64,000 nt of DNA from positions 148,163-212,162 of the forward strand of contig JBFGZQ010000005.1 in assembly GCA_041586735.1 (NCBI GenBank), written 5' to 3'. This DNA is from Motiliproteus sp041586735. Lineage in GTDB: Bacteria > Pseudomonadota > Gammaproteobacteria > Pseudomonadales > Balneatricaceae. Of this stretch, positions 40,833 to 50,868 are shown piece after piece (the first letter of the stretch is position 1; each line of letters opens with the position of its first letter). The notes under the pieces are model-generated. The model saw only the letters and a list, made by a program, of their open reading frames with translations. It did no database searches and was not told the origin of the DNA. The translations under genes and the position numbers were made by a program.

Positions 40833-43800
40833 ATGACCAACTACAAAACCATCGCCGAATCGAACAACTTTATCGTGCTGGATAAATACCACACAGAATG
40901 GCAAGTGGCCGAGAGCTACCAGAGCGAAGATGCCTTAGAGCGCGAACTGATTCAGGATTTGCAAAACCAGGGCTATGAGTACCTGGCTGGCCTGAATAAC
41001 CCGCAGGCCATGCTGGCTAACCTGCGTGAGCAATTGCAAACCCTGAATCATGTGCAGTTTGCCGAGGGCGAATGGCGGCGTTTTGTGGAGACCTACCTCG
41101 ATAAGCCCAGCGATACCGTTGTGGATAAAACCCGCAAGATCCACGATGACTATATTCACGACTTCGTGTTTGACGATGGCCGCATTCAGAACATCTACCT
41201 GCTGGATAAAAACAACATCACCCGCAACAAGGTGCAGGTGATCAAGCAGTTTGCACAAACCGGCAGCCATGCCAACCGTTATGATGTGACGATTCTGGTG
41301 AACGGCTTACCGCTGGTACAGATCGAGCTGAAAAAGCGTGGCGTCGCCATTCGTGAGGCCTTTAACCAGGTGCATCGTTACAGCAAAGAGAGCTTTAACA
41401 GTGAGGATTCGCTGTATAAGTACTTGCAGTTGTTTGTCATCTCTAACGGCACCGATAGCCGCTATTTTGCCAACACCACCCAGCGCAACAAAAACAGCTT
41501 CGACTTCAGCATGCACTGGGCGAAGGCGGATAACAGCCTGATTAAGGATCTAAAAGACTTTACCGCCACCTTCTTCCAGAAAAACACCCTGCTCAATGTG
41601 CTGCTGCATTATTCGGTGTTTGATGTCAGCAATACCTTGCTGGTGATGCGCCCCTACCAGATTGCTGCCACCGAGCGTATTTTGTGGAAGGTGAACAGCA
41701 CGTATCAGGCAAAAAAATGGAGCACAGCCGAAAGCGGCGGTTTTATCTGGCATACCACCGGCTCTGGTAAAACCCTGACCAGCTTTAAAGCCGCGCGTTT
41801 GGCGACCGAGCTGGATTTTATCGACAAGGTGTTTTTTGTGGTCGACCGTAAAGACCTAGACTACCAGACTATGAAGGAGTACCAGCGTTTTTCACCCGAC
41901 AGCGTCAACGGCTCAGACAATACCGCAGGTTTAAAGCGCAACTTGGATAAGGATGATAACAAGATCATCGTCACTACCATTCAGAAGCTCAACAACCTGA
42001 TGAAGAGCGAAGCCGAGCTGCCCATCTACCACAAGCAGGTGGTGTTTGTTTTTGATGAATGCCACCGCAGCCAGTTTGGTGAGGCGCAGAAAAACCTGAA
42101 CAAGAAATTCAAACGCTTCTATCAGTTTGGCTTTACCGGCACACCGATCTTCCCGCAAAACGCCTTGGGCGCAGACACCACCGCCAGCGTGTTTGGCCGG
42201 GAACTGCATGCCTATGTGATCACCGACGCGATACGCGATGAGAAAGTACTGAAGTTCAAGGTCGACTACAATGCTGTGCGCCACAAATTTAAGGCGATTG
42301 AAAGCGAACAGGATGATAAAAAACTATCGGCCGCTGAAAACAAAGAGGCGCTGTTGCACCCAGAGCGTATTCGCGAAATTTCCCAGTACATCCTCAACAA
42401 CTACCGCCAGAAGACCCACCGCTTGCAGGGCTTCAATAACGGTCAGGCCAAGGGCTTTAATGCCATGTTTGCGGTGAGCAGTGTGGATGCCGCTAAGTTC
42501 TATTATGAAGCGCTGCATAAACTGCAGGCCGACCCTTTATATAAAAACAGGGAAAAGCCGCTGAAAATCGCCACCATCTTCTCCTTTGCTGCCAACGAAG
42601 AGCAGGATGCCGTAGGCGATATTCGGGACGAAAGCTTTGATCTGTCGGCAATGAATGGGGCGATGAACAGCAGCGCCAAAGAGTTTTTAAGCGCCGCGAT
42701 TACCGACTACAACGCCTTCTTTAAGACCAACTTCAGCGTAGACAGTAACGGCTTTCAGAACTACTACCGCGATTTGGCCAAGCGGGTGAAAACCAAGGAG
42801 ATCGACCTGCTGATTGTCGTCGGCATGTTCCTCACCGGTTTTGATGCGCCCACCCTCAATACCCTGTTTGTGGACAAAAACCTGCGCTACCACGGCTTAA
42901 TGCAGGCCTTTTCACGCACCAACCGTATTTATGACGCCACCAAGACCTTCGGTAATATCGTCACCTTCCGCGATCTGGAGATGGCGACCGTGGATGCTAT
43001 CACCCTGTTTGGTGATAAAAATACCAAAAATGTGGTGCTGGAAAAAAGTTACAAGGAATACATGGAAGGCTTTACCGATGTGCTCAGCGGCGAAGCCAGG
43101 CGCGGCTTTATGGAGGTGGTGAGCGAGCTGGAGCAGCGCTTTCCTGACCCCTCCACCATTGAAAAAGAGGCTGACAAGAAAGCCTTCACCAAGCTGTTTG
43201 GCGAGTACCTGCGCGTCGAAAACGTGCTGCAAAACTACGATGAGTTTGCCAGCCTCAAAGCCCTGCAAAACGTCGACATAAGCGACCCGGAAGCGGTTGA
43301 GGCGTTTAAAGCCGAACACTATCTGGATGATGTACAGCTGGCTGAGTTACAGACTATACGCCTGCCAGCCGCGCGCAGGGTTCAGGATTATCGTTCTACC
43401 TACAACGATATCCGCGACTGGCTGCGTCGGGAAACATCGACGGCTGAAAAAGGAAAATCCACCATCGACTGGGATGACGTGGTGTTCGAGATAGACTTGC
43501 TGAAATCCCAGGAGATCAACCTGGACTACATTCTGGAGCTGATCTTCGAGCACAGCAAGAAAACCCGAAGCAAAGCTGATTTGGTTGACGAAGTGCGTCG
43601 GGTGATTCGTGCCAGCCTGGGCAACCGCGCCAAGGAAAGCCTGGTGGTGGACTTTATCAATCAAACCGACCTGGACCAGATTGGCGATAAGGCCAGCGTG
43701 ATAGAGGTGTTCTTTACCTTTGCCCAAGCCGAGCAGCAGCGTGAGGCAGAAGAACTTATTAACACTGAAAAGTTGAATAACGCAGCGGCCAAACGCTATA

Positions 43801-43970
43801 TCAGCACCTCGCTCAAACGTGAGTTTGCCAGTGACAATGGCACCGAGCTTAATACTATCCTGCCCAAAATGAGCCCCCTAAATCCCCAGTACCTAACTAA
43901 AAAGCAGAGCGTTTTTCAAAAGATCGCCGCCTTTGTGGAGAAGTTTAAAGGTGTGGGTGGCCAGATCTAG
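40833..43970 (+). CDS. hsdR: type I restriction enzyme R subunit
   Basis: A 1045-residue motor/nuclease subunit close in size to EcoR124I HsdR (1038). The PD-(D/E)xK nuclease lies in the first 200 residues (Asp151, then QIELKKRG with Glu165 and Lys167). The helicase core has Walker A TGSGKT near 309-314, DECH at 408-411, FGFTGTP and a later MFLTGFDAP / HGLMQAFSRTNR region. The C-terminal helical part binds the methylase. AAGGA precedes the ATG. The frame is intact, so the system looks functional. Confidence 0.97.
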   Translation: MTNYKTIAESNNFIVLDKYHTEWQVAESYQSEDALERELIQDLQNQGYEYLAGLNNPQAMLANLREQLQTLNHVQFAEGEWRRFVETYLDKPSDTVVDKTRKIHDDYIHDFVFDDGRIQNIYLLDKNNITRNKVQVIKQFAQTGSHANRYDVTILVNGLPLVQIELKKRGVAIREAFNQVHRYSKESFNSEDSLYKYLQLFVISNGTDSRYFANTTQRNKNSFDFSMHWAKADNSLIKDLKDFTATFFQKNTLLNVLLHYSVFDVSNTLLVMRPYQIAATERILWKVNSTYQAKKWSTAESGGFIWHTTGSGKTLTSFKAARLATELDFIDKVFFVVDRKDLDYQTMKEYQRFSPDSVNGSDNTAGLKRNLDKDDNKIIVTTIQKLNNLMKSEAELPIYHKQVVFVFDECHRSQFGEAQKNLNKKFKRFYQFGFTGTPIFPQNALGADTTASVFGRELHAYVITDAIRDEKVLKFKVDYNAVRHKFKAIESEQDDKKLSAAENKEALLHPERIREISQYILNNYRQKTHRLQGFNNGQAKGFNAMFAVSSVDAAKFYYEALHKLQADPLYKNREKPLKIATIFSFAANEEQDAVGDIRDESFDLSAMNGAMNSSAKEFLSAAITDYNAFFKTNFSVDSNGFQNYYRDLAKRVKTKEIDLLIVVGMFLTGFDAPTLNTLFVDKNLRYHGLMQAFSRTNRIYDATKTFGNIVTFRDLEMATVDAITLFGDKNTKNVVLEKSYKEYMEGFTDVLSGEARRGFMEVVSELEQRFPDPSTIEKEADKKAFTKLFGEYLRVENVLQNYDEFASLKALQNVDISDPEAVEAFKAEHYLDDVQLAELQTIRLPAARRVQDYRSTYNDIRDWLRRETSTAEKGKSTIDWDDVVFEIDLLKSQEINLDYILELIFEHSKKTRSKADLVDEVRRVIRASLGNRAKESLVVDFINQTDLDQIGDKASVIEVFFTFAQAEQQREAEELINTEKLNNAAAKRYISTSLKREFASDNGTELNTILPKMSPLNPQYLTKKQSVFQKIAAFVEKFKGVGGQI

Positions 43971-44581
43971 CAAAAGGACAGATTAGCCCAGTAATGAAGG
44001 TTAGCCGAGCTGTCGTCGTGGGTGTGAGTATGCAAGAGCCTGCTGGCTATCAGTCGTCCGTCCACCTTGGAAACGCCCTGATCGGCACTCACGCCAAGCC
44101 CGAGGTTGACGCAGGGGGTCGGCGATCTGCAGAGGGGCGGTCTATCTTGCAACGGAAACGGCAGCAGGCGGGTCTTAGCGGTATTATATTGCACGCTAGC
44201 AGCCTTGGGGCGTATCTAGAGGGCGTACGCGTCTCTTTTCGAGCGGCTGCTGTTGGGCTTGGTATGCGTACTTGTGCTCGATGCTCAGTACGCTTGATCG
44301 TGATGCTTCAAGTACATCAGAGTGCTGCGCCGCTCCAGGGCTAGTCGCTGATAGTGAGCCGTTCGATGGGTCCAACGAGTTCGAAGCGCCTCGCGTTACC
44401 ATTTATAAAATACTTCTTTTTAATCAATAAGTAATAGGTGTCTAGCAGGTACATAGGCAGCTAGCGCGTATACCCACCTCTCACTATTCATACCAGCACC
44501 GTATCGACGACTTCTCATCGACAGAGCGCAAGCAACTCTTTCAGAAGCCAGGATGAATAGAAATGATTTTTATCATTTTTG
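43971..44581. other. island-core junction without recognisable genes
   Basis: Six hundred bases separate hsdR from the box promoter. Frames up to 116 codons exist on both strands but lack ribosome sites, family resemblance or consistent codon use. I searched for a copy of the tRNA-Leu 3' end that would mark the right attachment site and did not see one. The last 150 bp are AT-rich promoter DNA. Confidence 0.5.
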
Positions 44582-44613
44582 TTGCAATAGTTCGAAACAT
44601 GCAATATATTGCA
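44582..44613 (+). promoter_or_regulatory. box operon promoter with TGCA-N6-TGCA operator
   Basis: TTGCAA (44582-44587), 17 bp, TATATT (44605-44610) form a good sigma70 promoter. The -10 box lies inside the perfect 14-bp palindrome TGCAATATATTGCA (44600-44613). TGCA-N6-TGCA is the element bound by BzdR/BoxR-type repressors that respond to benzoyl-CoA. A third TGCA (44583-44586) lies in the -35. A repressor here would block polymerase directly. The start of boxC is about 55 bp downstream. Confidence 0.75.
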
Positions 44614-44669
44614 GTCATGGTTATGAAATATAGCGTATCAGGCATCAGCTTAATCAAGAGGATAGAGTC

Positions 44670-46325
44670 ATGATCAACTTCCAGACAGCCCCCGAACACT
44701 ACAAGCACTGGAGCCTGTCTTACGACGGCCCAGTGGCCACGCTGACTATGGATGTAGATCCATCAGCAACTTTATTTGCAGGCTATGAATTAAAGCTGAA
44801 CTCGTATGATTTGGGTGTCGATATTGAACTGTATGATGCTGTGCAACGGTTGCGTTTTGAGCACCCTGAAGTGAAGACGGTGGTGATGAACTCGGCTAAG
44901 GATAAGGTGTTCTGCGCCGGTGCCAACATCCGTATGCTGGGTGGGGCGGCCCATGCACACAAGGTTAACTTCTGTAAGTTCACCAACGAAACCCGCAACT
45001 CGATCGAAGATGCCAGCGAAAACTCTAAGCAGCGCTACCTCTGTGCGATTAGCGGTACGGCTGCCGGTGGTGGTTATGAGCTGGCGTTGGCAACGGACTA
45101 CATCATGATGGCTGATGACGGCAACTCTGCGGTGTCGTTGCCAGAAGTACCGCTACTGGCGGTCTTGCCGGGTACCGGTGGTCTGACCCGGGTGGTCGAT
45201 AAGCGTAAGGTTCGTCGTGATCACGCCGATGTGTTCTGCACCCTTGAAGAGGGCATTCGTGGCCAGCGCGCTGTTGATTGGCGTTTGGTAGACGAGGTGG
45301 TTCCGGGTTCCAAGTTTAAGACGGCCGTGCAAGCGCGTGCGCTCGAAATCGCCAACACCTCCGATCGTCCTAGTGATGCCAAGGGTATTGAGTTCACCCC
45401 TCTGGTTCGTGATCTGCAGGAGAACAGCCTCTCTTACGAATATGTTAACGTCCAGATCGATCGCAATAACCGTGTTGCGACCATTACGCTGACGGCCCCT
45501 AGCGACGGCGTCCCAGCAGGAATGGATGTTGAAGAGGCGGTGACTCAGGGCGCTGAATTTTGGCCGTTGGCAGCGTGCCGCCAACTGGACGATGCGATCC
45601 TACACCTGCGGATCAACGAGCTGGAGCTGTGCACGCTAGTGTTCAAGACCGAAGGCGATGCCGACAGCGTTGAAGCCTATGACGAGTTTGTTAACAAAAA
45701 CCAGGGTAACTGGTTGATGCGAGAGATCGCACTTTACTGGCGTCGTACCCTCAAACGGATCGATCTGACCTCACGGACTACGCTGGCTTTTGTTGAGCCG
45801 GGTAGCTGCTTCGTGGGGGTGTTGGCCGAGCTGTTGTTTACGGTTGATCGCAGCTACATGCTCGAAGGTCAGTTTGCTGACGACAGCCGTCCGGCACCGA
45901 CCATCCGCTTGACCGCCGCCAACTTCGGCCCGTATCCCATGTCCAACGGTATTACCCGCCTGCAGACCCGCTTCCTGGGTGAGCCCGAAACGCTTGGACG
46001 CTGTCAGGCGATGACCGGTAAGAGCCTGGATGCTGGGGCCTGTGACGATCTGGGGCTGGTGACCTACGCGTTGGATTGCCTCGATTGGTATGACGAAACC
46101 CGTGTGCTGATCGAAGAGCGGGCCAGCTTCTCTGCCGACTGCCTGACCGGAATGGAGGCTAACTTGCGCTTCGCCGGCCCAGAGACCATGGAGACCAAGA
46201 TCTTTGGCCGCCTGACCGCATGGCAGAACTGGATCTTCCAGCGCCCTAACGCCGTCGGTACAGAGGGTGCGCTGCAGCTTTACGGCAGCGGTGGCCGTCC
46301 TAGTTACGACCTGAAGCGCGTATAA
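44670..46325 (+). CDS. boxC: 2,3-epoxybenzoyl-CoA dihydrolase (benzoyl-CoA-dihydrodiol lyase)
   Basis: A 551-residue enzyme made of two crotonase-like halves. The first half includes KDKVFCAGANIRMLGGAAHA and ISGTAAGGGYELALATDYIM with the oxyanion-hole glycines, then VSLPEVPLLAVLPGTGGLTR. It opens the epoxidised ring of benzoyl-CoA hydrolytically, giving 3,4-dehydroadipyl-CoA semialdehyde and formate. Length matches characterised BoxC (about 555). It is the first gene of the operon, with GAGGA before the ATG, and is followed 25 bp later by boxB. Confidence 0.96.
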   Translation: MINFQTAPEHYKHWSLSYDGPVATLTMDVDPSATLFAGYELKLNSYDLGVDIELYDAVQRLRFEHPEVKTVVMNSAKDKVFCAGANIRMLGGAAHAHKVNFCKFTNETRNSIEDASENSKQRYLCAISGTAAGGGYELALATDYIMMADDGNSAVSLPEVPLLAVLPGTGGLTRVVDKRKVRRDHADVFCTLEEGIRGQRAVDWRLVDEVVPGSKFKTAVQARALEIANTSDRPSDAKGIEFTPLVRDLQENSLSYEYVNVQIDRNNRVATITLTAPSDGVPAGMDVEEAVTQGAEFWPLAACRQLDDAILHLRINELELCTLVFKTEGDADSVEAYDEFVNKNQGNWLMREIALYWRRTLKRIDLTSRTTLAFVEPGSCFVGVLAELLFTVDRSYMLEGQFADDSRPAPTIRLTAANFGPYPMSNGITRLQTRFLGEPETLGRCQAMTGKSLDAGACDDLGLVTYALDCLDWYDETRVLIEERASFSADCLTGMEANLRFAGPETMETKIFGRLTAWQNWIFQRPNAVGTEGALQLYGSGGRPSYDLKRV

Positions 46326-46350
46326 CATCGATTATAAAGAGGATAATAAG

Positions 46351-47817
46351 ATGAGTGGATCAGCAACCAACGAAGCGATCGTCGAAGTTAACTACGACGA
46401 CCTGATTCCGAATAACGTCGACCTTGCCAACGATGCCCAGCTGAAGAAAGCACTGGAAACCTGGCAGCCCAAATACATCGACTGGTGGAATACCGCCGGC
46501 CCTGAAGATACCCAAGATTTAGACGTTTACCTGCGTACCGCCGTGGGTGTCGATCCCAAGGGTTGGGCTAAGTTTGGTCACGTTAAGATGCCTGACTACC
46601 GCTGGGGTATCTTGCTGGCACCCAAAGAGGAGGGTCGTACCATTCCTTTCGGTAAGCACAAGGGCGAGCCCGTCTGGCAGGAGGTGCCTGGAGAGTACCG
46701 GGCACTGCTGCGTCGGCTGATCGTGGTACAGGGCGATACCGAGCCTGCATCTGTTGAGCAACAGCGCTACCTGAGTAAGACCGCCCCGTCCCTGTACGAT
46801 ATGCGTAACCTGTTCCAGGTGAACGTCGAGGAGGGTCGTCACTTATGGGCCATGGTCTATCTGCTGGTTAAGTACTTTGGCCGTGATGGTCGTGAAGAGG
46901 CGGAAGGTTTGCTGCAGCGTCGTTCTGCCGATGAAGACAAGCCGCGTATTCTGGGCGCCTTCAACGAGGAGACACCCGACTGGTTGTCCTTCTTTATGTT
47001 TACCTATTTCACCGACCGCGATGGCAAGATGCAGCTCGAGTCACTGGCGCAGTCCGGCTTTGACCCGCTGTCACGCTCGTGTCGATTCATGCTGACCGAA
47101 GAGGCGCACCACATGTTTGTCGGTGAATCGGGTGTGGGCCGAGTGATTCAGCGCACCTGTGAGGCGATGAACGCAGCCGGTATCAGCGATCCGAACGACA
47201 TCGAAGCGGTTCGTAAGCTGGGCGTGGTCGATCTGCCCACCCTGCAGAAGAAGATCAACTTCCACGTGTCAGTGACCTCTGATCTGTTTGGTGCTGAAGT
47301 GTCCACTAACGGTGCCACTGCCTTTATTGCCGGTATCAAAGGACGCTTTAACGAGACCAAGATCGATGATGATCACGTACTGAGCAATGACAGCTACAGG
47401 GTCGAGCGTGTGGAGGATGGCAAGATCGTCGAAGTCGAAGAGACCGCGCACAACGCGATCAATTCGCGTCTGCTGGACGATTATCACAAAGATGCTGCCG
47501 GTGGTGTGGGCCGTTGGAACAAAATCATCAGCAAGGCCGGCATCAACTTCGAACTGTCACTGCCCTACAAAGGCTTCAACCGTAAAATTGGCATCTTTGC
47601 CGAGGACTTTATTACCCCTGCAGGTGAGGTGGTCAGCGAGCAGCAGTGGAATGCTCAGAAGAACGACTGGTTGTGTACCGACGCCGATGGCGACTACATC
47701 CAGTCACTGATGAAGCCTTGCCGCGAGGTTGGCCAATACGCCAGCTGGATTGCCGAGCCACGCGTTGGTATCAATAACCAACCCGGAGATTTTGAGTACG
47801 TCAAAATCAACTCATAA
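46351..47817 (+). CDS. boxB: benzoyl-CoA 2,3-epoxidase, oxygenase subunit
   Basis: A 488-residue class I di-iron enzyme that forms 2,3-epoxybenzoyl-CoA with O2 and electrons from BoxA. Candidate iron ligands are Glu131, Glu161/His164 (VEEGRHLW), Asp222 and Glu251/His254 (EEAHHMFVGE), in the spacing expected from the Azoarcus enzyme. The protein is well conserved through the di-iron helices. It has AGAGGA before the ATG. The boxB-boxA gap of 127 bp contains a small hairpin. Confidence 0.96.
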   Translation: MSGSATNEAIVEVNYDDLIPNNVDLANDAQLKKALETWQPKYIDWWNTAGPEDTQDLDVYLRTAVGVDPKGWAKFGHVKMPDYRWGILLAPKEEGRTIPFGKHKGEPVWQEVPGEYRALLRRLIVVQGDTEPASVEQQRYLSKTAPSLYDMRNLFQVNVEEGRHLWAMVYLLVKYFGRDGREEAEGLLQRRSADEDKPRILGAFNEETPDWLSFFMFTYFTDRDGKMQLESLAQSGFDPLSRSCRFMLTEEAHHMFVGESGVGRVIQRTCEAMNAAGISDPNDIEAVRKLGVVDLPTLQKKINFHVSVTSDLFGAEVSTNGATAFIAGIKGRFNETKIDDDHVLSNDSYRVERVEDGKIVEVEETAHNAINSRLLDDYHKDAAGGVGRWNKIISKAGINFELSLPYKGFNRKIGIFAEDFITPAGEVVSEQQWNAQKNDWLCTDADGDYIQSLMKPCREVGQYASWIAEPRVGINNQPGDFEYVKINS

Positions 47818-47827
47818 AGTGATCCCG

Positions 47828-47848
47828 CAGCGTACGTACAATACGCTG
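47828..47848 (+). promoter_or_regulatory. intergenic hairpin between boxB and boxA
   Basis: CAGCGTA and TACGCTG form a perfect 7-bp stem with a 7-nt loop, 10 bp after the boxB stop. There is no U-tract. It could stabilise the upstream mRNA or act as a processing site; this is an inference. Confidence 0.4.
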
Positions 47849-47944
47849 AGCGTTGAACCCTGGCGCTTTCCGAAGTAGACACAACAGCATCCAAACCCTG
47901 TGCCTGCTTCGGTAGTCTAATTCATTTTGAACGGTGAACTCGCC

Positions 47945-49162
47945 ATGAAATATATTCGTCAGCATCTGATCGATCCGGAAATCTGTATTCGTTGTAATAC
48001 CTGTGAAGAAACCTGCCCCGTCGATGCTATCACCCACGACGACAGCAACTACGTGGTTGATGTCAGCAAGTGTAATTACTGTATGGATTGCATCTCGCCC
48101 TGTCCGACGGGATCGATCGATAACTGGCGCATCGTGGCAACGGCATACAGCAATGATGAGCAGTTTAGTTGGGAGGAGCTGCCTGACGCCATCGACCAGG
48201 GTGGCGAAGCAGATCTGGATCCGGAAATAAAGGAGGCCGGCGAAAGCGAAGCTGCCGATATTATGAAGCAGGCCCATATCGGCGAGAGTGGCAAAGTCCT
48301 CGCGCCCTATTCTGCCGCACATCCCTATATCAACCTCTACAATCGCGAGCGCCCTGTTGTGGCCCGCGTCGCAGGTAACCTGCGGATCACGGGTAGTGAC
48401 ACCGAATCCGATATCCACCACGTCATTCTCGACTTTGGTAACCGTACTTTCCCGGTACTGGAGGGACAGAGTATCGGTATTATTCCTCCGGGAACCGATG
48501 ACGCCGGCAAGCCTCATCTGATGCGGTTGTACTCCATCGCCAGCCCCCGTGACGGCGAGCGTCCGGGAGTTAATAACCTATCCTTGACCGTTAAGCGCAT
48601 TACCTATGACCAAGACGGTGAAACGGTTCGTGGCGTCGGCTCCAACTATGTCTGCGACCTGAAGAAAGATCAAGAGGTCCAGGTGGTCGGCCCGTTTGGT
48701 GCCACCTTCCTGATGCCAAATCACAGCACGGCTAACATCATCATGATCTGTACGGGGACCGGTTCCGCTCCATTCCGAGCCATGACCGAGTACCGCCGCC
48801 GTCATATGCCCAATGCCGAAGGCAAACTCAAGCTCTACTTTGGCGCCAGAACCCCTAGCGAGCTGCCCTATTTTGGTCCGCTCAACAAGCTCAGCGACAG
48901 TTTTATCGACAAACAGTTGGTGTTCTCACGGCTTGCGGATGCGCCGAAAGAGTACGTTCAGGACCGGATGGTCGGCCAAGCTGAAGAGCTGGCCTCGCTG
49001 CTGGCCAGCGACGATACTTACGTCTATATCTGCGGGCTGAAGGATATGGAGCGGGGCGTTGAAGAGGCGTTTGAGCAGATCTGTCGCAAACACCAGCTGG
49101 AGTGGACCGCGCTGAAGACGCAGATGCGTAGTTCAGGGCGTTACCACGTAGAGACCTACTGA
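47945..49162 (+). CDS. boxA: benzoyl-CoA epoxidase reductase subunit
   Basis: A 405-residue iron-sulfur flavoprotein. Residues about 1-65 hold two 4Fe-4S motifs (CIRCNTCEETCP and CNYCMDCISPCP). An acidic linker leads to a ferredoxin-NADP reductase module with the FAD motif LMRLYSIASP, the nucleotide site CTGTGSAPFR and the C-terminal CGLKDMERGV. It transfers electrons from NADPH to BoxB. The start is the ATG at 47945 with GGTGA upstream; a TTG at 47927 is the alternative. Confidence 0.95.
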   Translation: MKYIRQHLIDPEICIRCNTCEETCPVDAITHDDSNYVVDVSKCNYCMDCISPCPTGSIDNWRIVATAYSNDEQFSWEELPDAIDQGGEADLDPEIKEAGESEAADIMKQAHIGESGKVLAPYSAAHPYINLYNRERPVVARVAGNLRITGSDTESDIHHVILDFGNRTFPVLEGQSIGIIPPGTDDAGKPHLMRLYSIASPRDGERPGVNNLSLTVKRITYDQDGETVRGVGSNYVCDLKKDQEVQVVGPFGATFLMPNHSTANIIMICTGTGSAPFRAMTEYRRRHMPNAEGKLKLYFGARTPSELPYFGPLNKLSDSFIDKQLVFSRLADAPKEYVQDRMVGQAEELASLLASDDTYVYICGLKDMERGVEEAFEQICRKHQLEWTALKTQMRSSGRYHVETY

Positions 49163-49254
49163 TCGATGGCGGGACAGGCGCAGCAATGCGGCTATTCGGC
49201 TATCCCTGTTCAGTCACTCGATTGTAACAACGAAGTTAATTAACAAGGCGTCCT

Positions 49255-50043
49255 ATGCGATACCAACAGACCTATAAAGCCCTGCTTGTGGATGTTTCTC
49301 ACTCCCATATTGTCATTATTCGCATAAACCGCCCGCAAGCGCGTAATGCGTTGACGACAGAGCTGTTGGCCGAGCTGGCAGACCTTCTTGATGTGATTGC
49401 CAGCGATAAGCAGGTGTTGTCGGTGGTGATTAGCGGTTCAGAGTCGGTGTTTGCTGCCGGGGCTGATCTAAAAGAGATGGCCGCCCTGGATATGGTGGCG
49501 GTGTTGGAAGATATCCGCCCGCAAATATGGAAGCGGATTGCTCAATTTCCCAAGCCTATTATTGCTGCGGTCAATGGTTTTGCACTCGGTGGTGGCTGTG
49601 AGCTGGTGATGCACGCCGATATCGTGATTGCCGGTGACAATGCCCAGTTTGGTCAACCAGAGATCAACCTCGGTATCATTCCGGGTGCTGGTGGTACTCA
49701 GCGGCTGATTCGCACCGTGGGTAAATCCCTGGCGATGAAGATGGTGCTAAGCGGAGAATTTATTGGTGCCAGAGAGGCACAGGCGGCAGGCCTGGTTGCC
49801 GAGGTGACTATTCCTGAGATGAGTCTAGCCCGCGCCATCCAGCTGGCGCAGGTGATTGCTGAAAAGCCGCCGCTGGCGGTGATGCAGGCCAAAGATGTGC
49901 TGCTCAATGCGTTTGAGACGCATCTGGATAGCGGCCTGAAATATGAGCGAAAAGCATTCACCGTTCTGTCTGGAACCCAGGATCGAACGGAGGGTGTCAC
50001 CGCCTTCCTTGAAAAGCGTAAACCAGAGTTTAAGGGGAGTTAA
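49255..50043 (+). CDS. enoyl-CoA hydratase (2,3-dehydroadipyl-CoA hydratase-like)
   Basis: A 262-residue crotonase with both catalytic glutamates in the classic hydratase positions: GGGCELVMHADI and QPEINLGIIPGAGGTQRL. It is close to PaaF, which hydrates 2,3-dehydroadipyl-CoA to 3-hydroxyadipyl-CoA, a step needed after BoxD and isomerisation. It lies 92 bp after boxA. The order hydratase, isomerase, dehydrogenase matches the lower phenylacetate pathway, which converges with the box pathway. Confidence 0.88.
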   Translation: MRYQQTYKALLVDVSHSHIVIIRINRPQARNALTTELLAELADLLDVIASDKQVLSVVISGSESVFAAGADLKEMAALDMVAVLEDIRPQIWKRIAQFPKPIIAAVNGFALGGGCELVMHADIVIAGDNAQFGQPEINLGIIPGAGGTQRLIRTVGKSLAMKMVLSGEFIGAREAQAAGLVAEVTIPEMSLARAIQLAQVIAEKPPLAVMQAKDVLLNAFETHLDSGLKYERKAFTVLSGTQDRTEGVTAFLEKRKPEFKGS

Positions 50044-50046
50044 ATC

Positions 50047-50838
50047 GTGACTGAGCAAACCATTGACTACCGTGTTGACCGTGGTATCGCCACGATTCGA
50101 CTGAACCGTCCCCAGCGCTATAACAGCTTTACCGATGCTATGCATGTCGAGATGAGATCGGCACTTAAGCAGGTCTCTGGCGATGCCAGCCTGCGGTGCT
50201 TAGTGATCACTGGCACGGGCAATGGTTTTTGTACCGGACAGGACCTCAATGACCGCTACCAACAGCTCCGAGAGGGTCAGGTTGATCTGGGAAAGTCGCT
50301 GGAGAAAAACTACAACCCGCTGGTGCAGCAGCTATTTGATCTGAAAATTCCGGTAATCTGCGCCATCAATGGTGTCGCTGCCGGGGCAGGCGTCAGCCTG
50401 GCTTTAGCTTGCGATATCGTTATCGCCGCGGAGTCTGCCAGCTTGTTGTTCGCTTTTTCCAAGGTCGGTTTAATCCCCGATGCGGGCGCCACCTGGTCGT
50501 TGGTGCAGGCGGTAGGCCTGCCCCGCGCACGAGCCTTGGCGCTGCTGGGTGAATCGTTATCGGCCAAGGAGGCTCAGGCCGCCGGGTTGATCTGGAAGTG
50601 TGTCGAGGATAGCGCGTTAGAAGATGAAGTCAGGGCCACCGCCCAACGTTTGGCGGGCAACCCGGCTATCGGTATGGCGTTGACCAAGCGCGCACTGAAA
50701 GCGGCAGCGGCAGCGAGCCTTGCAGACCAGCTCGCGTCAGAAGCGCAACTGCAAACGGTTGCCGGGCGCTCGCGAGATTATGCAGAGGCTGTTTGTGCGT
50801 TTATTGAACGCAGAGCGCCTCAGTTTACCGGTGACTAA
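50047..50838 (+). CDS. enoyl-CoA hydratase/isomerase, PaaG-like
   Basis: A 263-residue crotonase-family protein. The oxyanion hole motif is NGVAAGAGVSLALACDIVIA, and the second position reads FSKVGLIPDAGATWSL with Asp in place of the hydratase Glu, a PaaG signature. In this context it probably shifts the double bond of 3,4-dehydroadipyl-CoA to 2,3-dehydroadipyl-CoA. The start is a GTG preceded by AGGGGAG, 3 bp after the previous stop, so the genes are tightly coupled. Confidence 0.88.
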   Translation: MTEQTIDYRVDRGIATIRLNRPQRYNSFTDAMHVEMRSALKQVSGDASLRCLVITGTGNGFCTGQDLNDRYQQLREGQVDLGKSLEKNYNPLVQQLFDLKIPVICAINGVAAGAGVSLALACDIVIAAESASLLFAFSKVGLIPDAGATWSLVQAVGLPRARALALLGESLSAKEAQAAGLIWKCVEDSALEDEVRATAQRLAGNPAIGMALTKRALKAAAAASLADQLASEAQLQTVAGRSRDYAEAVCAFIERRAPQFTGD

Positions 50839-50868
50839 CAGCACCACTTATTCGTTGGGAAATTGATC

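Noticed and set aside
43994..44344. A 116-codon frame after hsdR
   Set aside because: Composition is not protein-like, no ribosome site, and competing frames exist on the other strand.
43971..44580. A right attachment site repeating the tRNA-Leu 3' end
   Set aside because: I looked for the GTTCAAGTCCGGC and CCGGGCACCA segments between hsdR and boxC and did not find them, so the right island boundary is unset.
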